DNA of 64,000 bases from contig JPHH03000006.1 in the NCBI GenBank assembly GCA_000750105.3, positions 248,001 to 312,000 of the forward strand. The letters run 5' to 3'. The stretch comes from Tolypocladium sp. Sup5 PDA-1 (lineage: Eukaryota; Ascomycota; Sordariomycetes; Hypocreales; Ophiocordycipitaceae). Every line of letters starts with the position of its first letter. Position 1 is the first letter of the stretch. The notes under the pieces are model-generated. The model ran no database searches, was not told the DNA's origin, and was given only the letters and a program-made list of their open reading frames with translations. Of this stretch, positions 35,577 through 46,046 are shown in pieces. Position numbers and translations under genes: made by a program.

Positions 35577-37227
35577 ACCCCCTACCGAGGGAGCTGCCCT
35601 TTCGCATCGTCTCCAAGACGGTCGGTCGCGGCGCCTATGCCTCGTGCGTTGCATACACTGTCCCTACACGCATCAGTGGCTAACATCCCCATCCCCCAGC
35701 ATCAAAAAAGCCGTCCCCCTCGACTCGCAGACGCCCGTCTTCGCCGTCAAGCTCATCCACAAGGGCTACGCCACCAAGCACGGCCGCATCTCCGCCAAGC
35801 AGCTCGCCATGGAGGTCTCGCTGCACTCGCACATCGGCCAGCACCCCCACGTCATCGAGTGGTTCGCCTCGGGCGAGGACCCCGTCTGGCGCTGGATCGC
35901 CATGGAGTACGCCGAGGGCGGCGACCTCTTCGACAAGATTGAGGCCGACGTCGGCGTCCGCCAGGACATTGCCCAGCTCTACTTTGCCCAGCTCGTCGGC
36001 GGCGTGAGCTTCATGCACTCCAAGGGCGTCGCCCACCGCGACCTCAAGCCCGAGAACATCCTGCTCTCCCAGGACGGCAGCCTCAAGCTCGCCGACTTTG
36101 GCATGGCCACCATGTTCGAGTACAAGGGCCAGCGCAAGACGAGCTCCACCCTGTGCGGCAGTCCCCCCTATATCGCACCCGAAATTCTCGCATGCGGCAG
36201 GGCCGACAAGAAGGCGCCCGGCGCCGGCAAGTACTCGCCCGACCTGGTCGACCTGTGGTCGTGCGGCGTCATCCTCTTCGTCCTGCTCGTGGGCAACACG
36301 CCGTGGGACGAGCCATCGCCGAGCAGCTGGGAGTTCAGCGAGTACCTGCGCACGTCGGGGCACAGCACGGACGCGCTCTGGCAGAGGGTGCCGCCCGAGG
36401 CGCTCTCCCTGCTACGCGGCATGATGTCGCTTGATCCCGAAAAGCGATTCAGCTTCCCGCAAGTGCGGCAGCATCCATGGTACACACGGCCCAATCCTCT
36501 CCTCACCTCCGACGGCAAGGTCTCCGACCCCATGATCCTCGCCGCCCAGATGCTCGAGAACCTCCACATCGACTTTAGCCAGCAGCCTTCTGCCTCGGCC
36601 TCGCAGCGACACGCCGCTCCCGACGCCATGGACGTCGACTCGGGCCCCAACGCGGGCAGGTTCTCCTCTACGCAGCCAGAGACCCCCATCACCGACAAGG
36701 ACTGGGACTGGGAGCAGCCGGTCCTCCGCTCCATGGCCATACCAGCCTCCTCCCTGCCCTCGCGCGCCGCCGATGCGCGCCGCATGGTCCTCAGCACCCT
36801 TGCCGACGAGCCGTCCATGTCGCAGTTCTCCCACACCCCAGGTCCTTCCATGACCCTGACCCAGCAGGCTCGTCGCTTCCGCGACATCTGTCCTCCTGAG
36901 TCGCTCACCCGCTTCTTCTCCCACGTGCCTCCCGCCCACATTGTACAGATGCTTATCGACGCACTGCACCAGCTCAACGTGCCCCTGGGCCCCATCTCGC
37001 CCAGCCTGTACAGCAGCCCAATCGCCAATATCAAGGTCAAGGCTCTCGACGGGCGGCGGCAGAGCCTGCACGGCGAGATCAAGATCAACAAGCAGCCACT
37101 TCCCGACGGCACCGAGGTCCTCGACATCCGGTTCGTCAAGATCAAGGGGGACCCGCTCGAGTGGCGGCGGTTCTTCAAGAAGGTCGTGGTGCTGTGCAAG
37201 GACGGGGTCTATGTCCCGGATTCTTAG
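35558..37227 (+). CDS. chk1: Checkpoint kinase Chk1
   Basis: Predicted DNA-damage checkpoint serine/threonine kinase that delays mitosis. Exons 35558-35643 and 35700-37227 are joined over a 56-nt phase-2 intron (GTGCGT...GGCTAAC...CCCCAG), giving 537 residues. The intron splits the glycine loop and the join gives VGRGAYA-SIKKAVP. Kinase landmarks: K46 (FAVKL), alpha-C Glu 67, catalytic D143 in HRDLKPEN, D161 in DFGMATM, then CGSPPYIAPE and DLWSCGVILFVLLVGNTPW. A middle Ser/Thr-rich linker contains SQ/TQ candidates (for example DFSQQPS, SMSQFSH). The C-terminal regulatory (KA1-like) domain ends DIRFVKIKGDPLEWRRFFKKVVVLCKDGVYVPDS, typical of Chk1. The ATG at 35558 is the first in frame. Size agrees with the family (about 480-580). 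Confidence 0.94.
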
Positions 37228-37764
37228 AAAGCTGGGGAATTCTTTGGCCGGAAAAAGGAGAAGCGCGCAGGCACGAAGTCGAGCATGTCTGGATAAGATG
37301 TAATGAATACGTAGCATGGCATAACGGCGTGATGAAAGGCTTCAATAGCAGGCTTCAATAGCAGGCTTCAATAGCAATGCTTCCCCCACACTCGACTGTT
37401 GCCCCCCGGCCTTGGCCCCCGTGCATCGGATCCCGCCGCCGTGCTTCGGAAGTTCCAGGGTCGCGAGCCGCGACCTGCAGCTTGGGCCGGGCGTGCAGCA
37501 CCGTTTGACTGAGAGGCAGCGGCCAAGCCGATTGGGCTGACGCGAGATCCATGGTTTGCTGGCGCCCCTGTAAGGATGCGACTTGACCCTGTGGTACGTG
37601 ACGAGACCGCCTTACAGGTCAGTCTCGAACGTAGTATTGCTACCAGGCGTAGTGGTACCAGCACGCACGGCATAGCAGAGGCGCTTCGGCCATGGCGCCT
37701 TGTCCATGGCAACCGCCGTGCTGGCGGTGGTGAGTAACGGTTTACGGATCAGCGGCTCGCGTTC
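37228..37764. other. Short convergent intergenic region
   Basis: 537 bp between the stop codons of Chk1 and APC11. It contains a 13-bp triple tandem repeat (37337-37375) and otherwise nothing recognisable. Confidence 0.65.
37337..37375. repeat. 13-bp tandem repeat, three copies
   Basis: Three identical copies of AGGCTTCAATAGC in a row, about 110 bp downstream of the Chk1 stop codon, probably in its 3' untranslated region. Confidence 0.93.
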
Positions 37765-38234
37765 TTACTCCGCCGCAGCAACGGTCACCTCGTTGGCTTG
37801 GTCAACCCACTCGAAAGCTGCAAGGAGTCAGCTGTTGGTCCATGAACTCGTATAGGGGGGGTTCCATACGCTGGCGACACATGGGACATTGGCCGCGAGC
37901 AGAGTCTTGCTTGATCCATTCCATGATACAATGCTGTTGGGCACCATTAGCAAGAGTCCGCGTCGACCTATGAGCGGCAGCGGGAACCCTACCATGTGAA
38001 AGTTGTGTCCGCACTTGCCAGAGACTGAAGCACGCGGTTAGCGATATGGCCCTGTTGCGAAGACATGTGAACGCAGAGAGAGGCTGGCTCACGCAGACTG
38101 CAGTCGTCGCCGGGGTATTTGCACGTTGGACACGTGCCGTCAAAGTGGACCTGGCAGATGCCGCAGACGTCGTCTTCGGGGATATCCCATCGCCAAGTCG
38201 CAACGGAGTTCCACTCCTTTATCGTGACCTTCAT
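37765..38234 (-). CDS. apc11: Anaphase-promoting complex subunit 11 (RING-H2)
   Basis: Predicted RING subunit of the APC/C ubiquitin ligase, the part that recruits the E2. Four exons, 38234-38093, 38024-37993, 37933-37870 and 37817-37765, give a 96-residue protein, within the family range (84-105). Introns are 68, 59 and 52 nt: GTGAGC...GCTAAC...TTCAG, GTAGGG...CAACAG and GTATGG...GCTGACT...TGCAG. The start MKVTIKEWNSVATWRWDI is diagnostic of APC11. Zinc ligands are visible as C24/C27, C35/C38, C45, C52/H54/H57, C60 and C74/C77 (GICQVHFDGTCPTC; SGKCGHNFHMHCIMEW; QCPMCRQ). After the last splice the protein reads PFEWVDQ..., matching the family; reading through the third intron instead would give an unrelated tail. 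Intron density is high for so small a gene. Confidence 0.93.
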
Positions 38235-38821
38235 GGCGGGTGAGGGGCCCTCTGCTCTTCTTCCGAGTCTCCTCCTTGTCCCCCTCTTTGAAATGCTGGC
38301 GTTGAAGCAGTGCGTCGGCCGTCTATCGTTGTTGTTGCTCGCGTCGTCGGTGTGTCAAACAAGTCCAGGCTAGGTTGGGGTGTTTCCATTGCTGGAAGCT
38401 TGTCCGAGGTGTGGGCCTCGGTCTCTAAGCTCCTACCATGTAGTTAGCGGATTGGCCAGAGCTCCCCACAAGCTCCAGCGCCAATCTGCTGTTATCAGCA
38501 GGCCATCCATCACCTCATCCCCCCAACGCGGGCACGATAGCCGCTCCGCCGAAGCTCGACTTGGTGGTGTCAAACTTCACGACGACAACCTCTTCGCAAA
38601 GAGGCTGGGCTAGCTCCGGTCGAGTCTGGTCAGAGTACCCCGCACACTACGATCTTCGACCCCCTAGCTTGCTGTGCTCTACCCGTTTGCTGCATTCGAA
38701 TTAGAGCTGAAATACTCTGGGAGACAGAGGAGTCGCGGGCGCTGCTGCTGCTGCTGCTGCTGCATCTGCTGCATCCCCTCCACGTCCCTGACCGAGGCGC
38801 AACCGCTCTGCACGCCCCGTC
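38235..38821. promoter_or_regulatory. Divergent promoter region, APC11 and sulfurtransferase
   Basis: 587 bp between divergent start codons. A GCT/CTG trinucleotide run (38741-38763) lies just upstream of the sulfurtransferase ATG, probably in its 5' leader. No transcription-factor site is clear. Confidence 0.5.
38741..38763. repeat. (GCT)n trinucleotide repeat in a 5' leader
   Basis: About seven and a half GCT units followed by two imperfect CTGCATC units, 59-81 bp before the ATG at 38822. Confidence 0.9.
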
Positions 38822-39895
38822 ATGGCATTCGCTGCTGTCAGCCGTACGACGCGAGTAGGGCTCTCCCATTGGGGGGCGATACGGACCTTTCAGACAACCA
38901 TGGCTTCGCGGCGCAACCTGTCGTCGTACCTCGTCACCCCCAAGGAGCTGCACGAGGCCCTCAGGAAGAACCCGCCGTCGCCCATCAGCCCCGACCCTCG
39001 AGTAATACCTCTCTGCGCCGCCTGGTTCCTGCCCAACGATGAACGGAGCGGGATCCAGTCGTTCCGGGACCAGCGCATCCCCAAAGCGCGGTTCTTCAAC
39101 CTGGACAAGTGCATCAACAAGCACAGCCCATATCCCCATATGCTGCCCGACGCCAAGGGCTTCGCTGCGGCTATGAGCGAGCTGGGCATCAGGAAGGAGG
39201 ACACGGTCGTCGTGTATGACACAAAGGAGCTCGGCATCTTCAGCGCACCGCGTGTCGGCTGGACGCTCAAGGTATTTGGGCACCAGAACGTGCACGTCTT
39301 GAACAACTTCAAGCTGTGGGTGGAGGAGGGACTGCCCACCGAGTCCGGGGAGCTCTATAGTGTGGAGTGCTGCCCCTACCCCATCCCCAACTTTGACGCG
39401 GACAAGGTGGCCAGCTTCGACGAGGTCAAGGAGGTCGCCCAGGACTACAACAAGGAGGGTGCCGAGGGAGTGCAGATTCTGGATGCGCGGCCAAACGGAC
39501 GATTCCTGGGCAAGGACCCCGAGCCGCGGGAAGGTCTCTCGTCCGGGCACATGCCAGGATCCGTGAGCATTCCCTTCAGTGCCGTCCTGGATCCTGAGAC
39601 CAAGGCCTTTCTCTCGCCCGAGAAGCTGAAGAGCATCTTTGAGGGAAAGGGAGTTGATCCCAACAAGCCCATCATCTCGAGCTGCGGCACCGGTGTCACT
39701 GCGTGTGTGATTGAGACGGGTCTGGACGTGGCAGGATATGGTTCCCCCGAGCGACGGAAAGTCTATGATGGAAGCTGGACGTGAGTATCATGTCCTGTAT
39801 ACCCGCGTATAACTAAGCAAGTACTGACGTGCGCCTGCAGGGAATGGGCTCAGCGAGTGCGGCCATCGGACAACTTGATCTGGAAGACGGAGTAG
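38822..39895 (+). CDS. Mercaptopyruvate/thiosulfate sulfurtransferase (two-rhodanese)
   Basis: Predicted sulfurtransferase that moves sulfur from 3-mercaptopyruvate or thiosulfate to a thiol acceptor; the yeast homologue Tum1 also feeds tRNA thiolation. Exons 38822-39780 and 39841-39895 are joined over a 60-nt phase-2 intron (GTGAGT...CTGACG...CTGCAG), giving 337 residues. The first about 30 residues (MAFAAVSRTTRVGLSHWGAIRTFQ) are basic, hydroxylated and acid-free, fitting a mitochondrial presequence; an internal ATG after it (MASRRNLSS) could yield a cytosolic form. The N-terminal rhodanese domain is inactive-like (VVVYDTKELGIFSAPRVGW). The C-terminal one carries C288 in SSCGTGVTACV; the CG[S/T]GVTA loop is the mercaptopyruvate-type signature. 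It ends EWAQRVRPSDNLIWKTE. Confidence 0.92.
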
Positions 39896-40522
39896 CGGCC
39901 GCAGAAGGCAGAAGGAGAGGGCATGCATGTGTATTTTTGGCGTGTGTATAAGCCAGGCAACGCAGTTGGAATTCAAAGTCGCGATACCCTCCTTCACTAT
40001 TGCCTGGTTCCCTTGGCGTTGTACTCAGTATGTACGAAGTACGAATACTCCACTCGTAGCTGAATATGGCCACAGGTTCCGTGGCTTGCAATTACGAGAT
40101 GACGCTGTAAGTTATCTTTACAAACTCTGCCCATGACGCATAGTAGATGTCCTGGCCTCGGCGGTTTATCTTTCGCCACTGTCTGAGTGCCATCAGAACA
40201 ACTACTACAGTCACAATGCAGGTGAAGCATCCCGTGATGACCCACCTCACCGAGCCAGGCTCACCGAGGTGAGGGCCGCGGAGGGGACCCACTCCGTCCG
40301 CTTTGTGCCTGAGAACCGAGGCACCCACAAAAAACCCAGCCACAAAGCAAGCCATTAGGGCTCGCCTAACCCAAGCGCACCCCGAAAAATTCCAGGTCGG
40401 ATTGCCAGCACCCCGCCAGCGCAAAAAGTTACCACCACCAGCCAGCCAGCCAGATCTCCAACCCGCACACAACCAACGCCGCCGATTTTCCGCTTCGACG
40501 ACGACACACAACATCAATCATC
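39896..40522. other. Intergenic, promoter of ribosomal S2
   Basis: 627 bp between the sulfurtransferase stop and the S2 start, both on the plus strand. A CCAG run (about 40438-40453) and clustered GTACGAAGTACGAATAC-like sequence (about 40030-40050) are present. No gene is supported. Confidence 0.6.
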
Positions 40523-41599
40523 ATGGCTGACCGTGGCACTAGCGGACCTGGCGCTGCTCGCGGCGGTGGTTTCGGAGCCCGAGGCGGCGACCGTGGCCGA
40601 GGTGGTGACCGTGGACGCGGTCGTGGCCGTGGCCGTGGCCGACGAGGCGGCAAGAGCGAGGAGAAGGAGTGGCAGCCCGTCACCAAGCTGGGCCGATTGG
40701 TCAAGGCCGGCAAGATCAACAGCATGGAGGAGATCTACCTGCACTCCCTGCCCATCAAGGAGTTCCAGATCGTCGACAACTTCCTGCCCAAGCTCAAGGA
40801 CGAGGTCATGAAGGTGCGCAAGAGACTGGCCCCCTTTCGATGTACATGCTGCAGGAATCGCGGTCCGAAGACGAAGAGGAGGACAAAGATGGGGGGAAAC
40901 GACGGAGCGGACGCGATATCTCGGGATGGGTTGAATTCAGCTTGAGAGAGAGGACACGTTCGCTGACATTGCGTTTGTTTCGCCCAATTACAGATCAAGC
41001 CCGTCCAGAAGCAGACCCGTGCCGGTCAGCGCACGCGATTCAAGGCCGTCGTCATCATTGGCGACTCCGAGGGCCACGTCGGTCTCGGCATCAAGACCTC
41101 CAAGGAAGTCGCGACTGCCATCCGCGCTGCCATCATCATCGCCAAGCTCTCCGTCATCCCCGTTCGCCGCGGCTACTGGGGCACCAACCTTGGTCAGCCT
41201 CACTCTCTGCCCTGCAAGCAGAGCGGCAAGTGCGGTTCCGTCACCGTCCGAGTACGTTGTCCCCCGCCCTCGCAATGACCGTGGCAGAACGAGCTGGTAT
41301 AGATGGAAATTGGTGCAGAAAGCTGACATTGGCCTCAACAGCTCATCCCTGCCCCCCGTGGTACTGGCCTCGTTGCCTCCCCCGCCGTTAAGCGATTCCT
41401 CCAGCTTGCTGGTGTCGAGGACGCCTACACCTCGTCCGCCGGCTCGACCAAGACCCTCGAGAACACGCTCAAGGCCGTCTTCGTTGCCGTCTCCAACACC
41501 TACGGCTTCCTGACCCCCAACCTGTGGAAGGAGACGAAGCTGCTCCGGAGTCCCCTGGAGGAGTTTGCGGATACCCTGCGGGACGGCAAGCGGTACTAA
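40523..41599 (+). CDS. rps2: 40S ribosomal protein S2 (uS5)
   Basis: Cytosolic small-subunit protein uS5, needed for decoding accuracy and 40S export. Three exons, 40523-40813, 40994-41251 and 41342-41599, give 268 residues. Both introns are phase 0: 180 nt (GTGCGC...TTACAG) and 90 nt (GTACGT...GCTGACA...CAACAG). The N-terminus has the expected RGG-rich segment (about residues 14-43). The S5 double-stranded-RNA-binding domain follows (EWQPVTKLGRLVKAGKI...EIYLHSLPIKEFQIVD), then FKAVVIIGDSEGHVGLGIKTSKEVATAIR and IPVRRGYWGTNLGQPHSLPCK. The C-terminal domain runs APRGTGLVASPAVKRFLQLAGVEDAYTSSAGST. The 180-nt first intron is the longest in the gene; I looked for snoRNA boxes in it and saw none that convinced me. 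Confidence 0.96.
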
Positions 41600-41946
41600 A
41601 GGACGAGCGGCTCGGTGCGGAGTCACTATCCATTGTGTTTCATTGCATGGTTGGCCGGTTAGGGCATCCGACTTGGGGCCACGAGATATAATGGTCACGG
41701 CCTAAATGATTACAAAATTCCTGCACCTGAATGGCTCCGAGATGTGATGACGATGTTGATCCAGGCCCATTGGCCACCGGCGTTGACCAATGAAGGCCAT
41801 GGCAATGGCACAGATACGATGGTCGACAAGACATGAACTAAACAATGAACCACCCCTTACTCCAACACCAACGCCAGGAGCCCGCCTCAAGTAAATACCA
41901 GGTATTGCTAACCCAGCCAGAAAAGAGTTCATCGCATCACCTACTG
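41600..41946. other. Short convergent intergenic region
   Basis: 347 bp after the S2 stop codon and before the end of the possible 3' exon at 41947. Only 3' untranslated sequence is expected. Confidence 0.55.
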
Positions 41947-42692
41947 CTACTCCCACTCACCGCCCGACTCCACGACCTCCAGCGCCAGCGCCTCGGAGCG
42001 CATCGGCGACCCCCACAACGACATCCAGCCAAGGCCCCGCGGCGAGGCGACGCGCAGCAGCGACGCCGACGACAGCGATGACGAGGCCCCACTGTGGGTG
42101 CGCGAGGGCCCTGCGGTTTCCGCCGAGGTCTGCGAGTACGCGTCGTCGGCGCAGGTCGCTGCGGGGGGCGCCTCTGCGGAGGAGGCTCGGGGGCTGTCCT
42201 CGCCGCCGAGTTGATGCTCCCTGAGCTCGTCGTCGGAGGGACGGGGCGAGCCTGCTGCGGTGGTTTGGCCCGCTGGCCGTACGGCTTCATCACCGGTTGC
42301 CCGAGGCTGCGGGAGCTCGTCGCTTGTCGAAGCTTCTGAGAGGGTGTCTTCCTCCGGGAAAGGAGGCTCCGAGAGTTCCTCGTCGGCCAAGCTCGCGTCG
42401 GAGTCATCGCGGGCGGGTGAATCGTCCGCGCCATCAACGCCCATGTCGCCAGCAACCGTCGGCGGCGGACTCTCGGGAAGACGAGGCGAAAGGCCTAGAG
42501 TACGACCACTCCTCCCCGACCGGCTGGCTGGGCCACCATCTAGTTCAATATCCGGAATATTCACATCGCCCCCCGTCCCCCTTTCCCCCCTGGCAGCCTC
42601 GACGTCGTTGCTGCCGCCAAAGAAAACCGAAGACAGCCGCCCGACCCAGGACCGCGTCGTCAGGACCCGTTTGTTCGGCTCCGGCTCCAGCC
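41947..42692 (-). CDS. Probable 3' exon (or separate small gene) next to the unknown large gene
   Basis: An open stretch on the minus strand, ending TGA/stop at 41947, reads as ordinary protein: LEPEPNKRVLTTRSWVGRL, SSVFFGG, then VNIPDIELDGG, acidic Ser/Pro-rich sequence and the end EALALEVVESGGEWE. It has no ATG until 42443 and stays open through the 3' end of the large upstream gene in another frame. A branch-like ATTAAC and acceptor GCTGCAG sit just before 42692. I infer it is a last exon of the gene at 42741-46046, joined perhaps by a GC-AG intron (42793-42693, donor GCATGT), which would replace the stop at 42741. That join is in frame (phase 1), but it is a hypothesis. The alternative is a separate gene starting at ATG 42443. 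Confidence 0.4.
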
Positions 42693-42740
42693 CTGCAGCC
42701 GTTAATATCGTGGCTGGTACACATACGGGAGCAAAGGGGG

Positions 42741-45700
42741 CTACTTGCGGCTTCGGGGGCGCTTCTCGGTGACCTGGCGCGGGGGCGACATGCCCTGGAG
42801 CTCGGGCTCGGGCGTTTGCGGCTGGACTTGCGTGTGTGAATGCTGGCTGATGTCTTCCTGGTCCTCCTGGTCTACATCCATGAGGTCGCCGTCTTCCGTC
42901 ACGGCGTCTTGTGGCTGCCGTTCTTCTCTCTCGGGCGTCTCTTCGCTCTGCAGGTGCGCGGGCAAGTTGTGTATGTCCCAGAACAGGGGCGCCGGGCTCC
43001 TATTCCAAGCATGGCCAAACGTCCAGGCCGGCCCCTGCCGGAGGGCGCTGCTCCCGTCCTCGCCCGTGACGTCCACGTGCGGGAGCGGCAGCGGCAGCGG
43101 CAGCGGCAGCGGCAGCGGCCAGACCATCGTCCTGTTGCCGTGCCTCTCGCGCTGGATGCCTTGCTGGACAAGCGTCCTGCACTCGGCCTCGACGTGCTCG
43201 GGGCCCAACGCGTCCCACTCCTTCTTCACGGCTTCCGGCTCAGCCGCCGTGACGACATCCCGGTACGTGGGCAGCCCGCGGTCCTGGCCGTTGCTGCGCG
43301 AGTCCTCGGACTGCTTCTGGATCTCGTCGGTCCAGATGTCGATCATGCCAGCGAGGAAGTCCTTGTTGGCCTCGCGCAACTCGCCGCCATTGGTGTCGAG
43401 GCGGCTCTGGTCACTCGTGTGGTCGGCTTCGAGTTCGTGAAGGGTCTTGCCCAGGCGGTACGCGAGGAAGGAGAAGAAGATTTCGGTACGCGGCTGGCCT
43501 TCTGCGGCTTGCTCTGGGCTCTTGATGCATTCCTTGAGGGATCGGAGGCTGCTCCGGTCTGGCAGCCCGGGTATGTCGGCGGCGTCCTCTTCTCCTGGGC
43601 TGCAGACGCTGGAGGAGCCCGAGTTGGCGTCCGTAGAAAGGAAGTTATCCTGCTCGCCGTCTTCTGCATCAAGCATCTCCTCGTCCTCTCGCTCATCCCA
43701 GCGTATCCTCTGTTCGGGGTGAATCTTTGGCTGAGCCCGTCCAATCATCAACTCTCCGCCCGAATCCAGATTTGCGCTACACCTAGTCAGCACTCCGTCC
43801 CTCGACATCAGACCATAGAAAACAAACCTAAGAACGCCGAGCTCGTCCAGCTTGGGGGCGTCTCTCATGACATCCTGGCGTGTGAAACGGTACAGCTTCA
43901 CAGGTCCGCGGCACGCTCGATTCAGCTCGACGAGGAAGTCGTCCAGCGGCTTCAGACTCGTGTCGTTGAAAAATGACGTTGGGCTGGGATCATCGAGCAT
44001 GCCTTTAACCCTGGACAGGAACACCCTGCCGCGCTGGTCGAGAGGCTCGTCGAGCTCTGCCTCCGGACAGGGAACTTGCCGGTAGAGAAACTCCAGCCAC
44101 TCTGCCTCCTTGGGCCGGATGCGAGCCAGATGGTCGTGTTCGCCCGAGACGTGCTCTTCAGGGCGGAAGGGGAGGCCTAGTTTCTTCCAGTCTTCACCGT
44201 TCATGCCAGCGTCCACAAGCGTGACAATCCTATCCATCAAGGGTCGTGGAGCTCGTCTGCTCGCTCGTCGAAGCGCCTGATGCAGCGCCCGGTACTTCTT
44301 CAACGTCGCCCTCGTCCTCCTCATCTCCCTGTCCATGCCATCCGCCACGACAGCATCGTTCAAGGTCCGCGGCAGAGCCATCACAGGGTCCGTTCTCTTG
44401 AGCCTCTTCTTGAGCTCATACGACTCCTTAACTGCCGCCGCCCTGGCCAACTCTGCGCAGCGCTGCCGCTCCTTGACGAACCAGCTATACCACTTGGTGT
44501 AGGTCCGCGAATCTCTCGACACCTCCCCGGGGGGGGCACTGAGCATCGCACTGTTGACGGCTATACTGACATCTTGCCTCTGGCGCGTCACCGGCGGAGG
44601 CAAGACGGGCGTGCAACAGGGCCCGCACACGACGCGGTTCTCAAAGTTGTCAAACATGTTGAGGCACTGCTGGAGCGCCGCACGCTTTCCACCGCGCAAG
44701 CGGGCAAAGGACTTGAGCTGCTCGTCGGTCGTCGTCATTGTCCCGTCCTTCGCGGTTGTGATGTCGTCGGGCGAGAAGTTAAAGTCCCCCTCGTGCACGA
44801 GGAACTTGGCCGTGGGACCCATTCCCTTCCTCATGCACGCCTCGTAGTGCTCGTTCTCGTGCCGCATCACGTTGAGCCGTGTGCTCTTCTGTGCCTGCTG
44901 CTTGGCGCGTGTCTTTGCGTCGGCCCAGAAGTCACAGGCGTCTTCGCGATATCGCTTGAGGTAGCAGTCGGCGAGGATGTCCCCGGGCATGCCATACTGC
45001 GCGTCATGAATGCTCTCGACGTTGTCGTAAAGCCATCGTCTCGGCTTAGACTCTTCGTCCACCGTACCCAGTGCAATACTCGGATTGGGAAACCCGGGGG
45101 GCCTCGCGCTCGCCTTTGGCCGGGCGTTGGGGAGAGTCTGCACCAGCTCGCGAGGGCCGGCGTTGGCTTTGCTGCCGGTACTGTCGATATACTTGGACGG
45201 TACTTGCTGGGATATAGCTGCAGCCGCATCCAGCGACAAGGGCTCCAGCTCCAGCTCCAGCTCCAGCTCTGTGTACATCAGAGGCTCAGTCTCGAGATCC
45301 CTTGCTTTGCTCAACCCGCACATGTCCGCTACGAGAAGCAACTCCTCCAACGCGTCAAGCTCTTCTCGTGTCACGGGCTGTATCGTGTCCGAGCGGAGGA
45401 GCTTTCTAGCATCGGGTGCGATCTCGAAGTTGTTGAAGGCATCGAGCGCCATCTGGACCAGCCAAGACTGTTCTCCAGCGTATGCTTGCGCCGTGGCCTT
45501 GTCGTCCATGTCGGGCACCCAGGTCATTACAGATCCGTGTTCATGCTGCGTCCTGGCTTGCAAGTGCCCGAGGTCTGTTCCGCTTTGCATTAAGCCCGAC
45601 GACATGCTTCCCGTCAGAGGCCCCGAGGCCTCGGATGCCAAGTCCCTGAGGTACGGATACCGACAACCAAAGATGTAGGCAACCCATTTTCGACACGTCC

Positions 45701-46046
45701 CGTGCTTCCTGAAAAAGTCATCCAGAATGCGGTCCTGCAGGTAGATGTTCAAGGCCCGAAACATGTGCGAGTCATCGAGGAACCGATCCCGCCGTGCCTC
45801 CGCCGGCAAGTCCAGGTGGTGAGTCCGCAAGTACGCTCCTATACTGCCTGCACAGTTGAAACGTTGGTTATTTGCCCTTTACGAGATCGGAAGACGCCCG
45901 CTCGACTTACCGACTTCTGCGTCTATCCGCATGATCAACCCTGTCTTTGCTGGAAGTCTCTGGCTGCACGAGGGCACCGAGCAAGAGGATGCCGAGTCCA
46001 TGGACATTTTGTCCGACCAGGAGCTCGTCTCCGACTTTATTTTCAT
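42741..46046 (-). CDS. Large hypothetical protein, no recognised domain
   Basis: Unrecognised gene with clear splicing. Exons 46046-45911 and 45847-42741 are joined across a 63-nt phase-1 intron (GTAAGT...GTGCAG), giving RIDAEV-GSIGAYLRTHHLDLP. The product is about 1080 residues. Its N-terminal half has globular, conserved-looking stretches (NIYLQDRILDDFFRKHGTCRKW; EHDHLARIRPKEAEWLEFLYRQVPCPEAE; KPLDDFLVELNRACRGPVKLYRFTRQDV). The C-terminal third is acidic and low-complexity, ending in a basic, NLS-like KRPRSRK. There are LE (45243-45269) and PL (43085-43119) dipeptide runs encoded by hexamer repeats. A 45-nt in-frame segment with intron-like ends (GTTTGT...CTGACTAG, about 43830-43786) may be a mini-intron; removing it leaves LGVLR-CSANLDSGG. 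A nuclear role is only a guess from the basic tail. The C-terminus may instead continue into 41947-42692. Confidence 0.7.
43085..43119. repeat. In-frame GCGGCA hexamer repeat (Pro-Leu run)
   Basis: About six copies of GCGGCA on the plus strand. On the coding strand they read as a Pro-Leu dipeptide run in the large hypothetical protein. Confidence 0.9.
45243..45269. repeat. In-frame CTCCAG hexamer repeat (Leu-Glu run)
   Basis: Four to five copies of CTCCAG on the plus strand, coding for a Leu-Glu dipeptide run in the large hypothetical protein. Confidence 0.9.

Noticed and set aside
37802..37869. APC11 reading through its third intron to a stop near 37802
   Set aside because: Splicing GTATGG...CTTGCAG restores the family end PFEWVDQ. 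The read-through tail resembles no APC11.
40814..40993. Possible intronic snoRNA in the first intron of ribosomal S2, and in the second intron of L31
   Set aside because: No C-box/D-box pair with terminal stem is visible. The L31 intron has only a one-mismatch C box with no matching geometry.
44280..45593. 437-codon plus-strand frame opposite the large unknown gene
   Set aside because: Antisense to an exon with proper splice junctions and more protein-like composition. Treated as a shadow.
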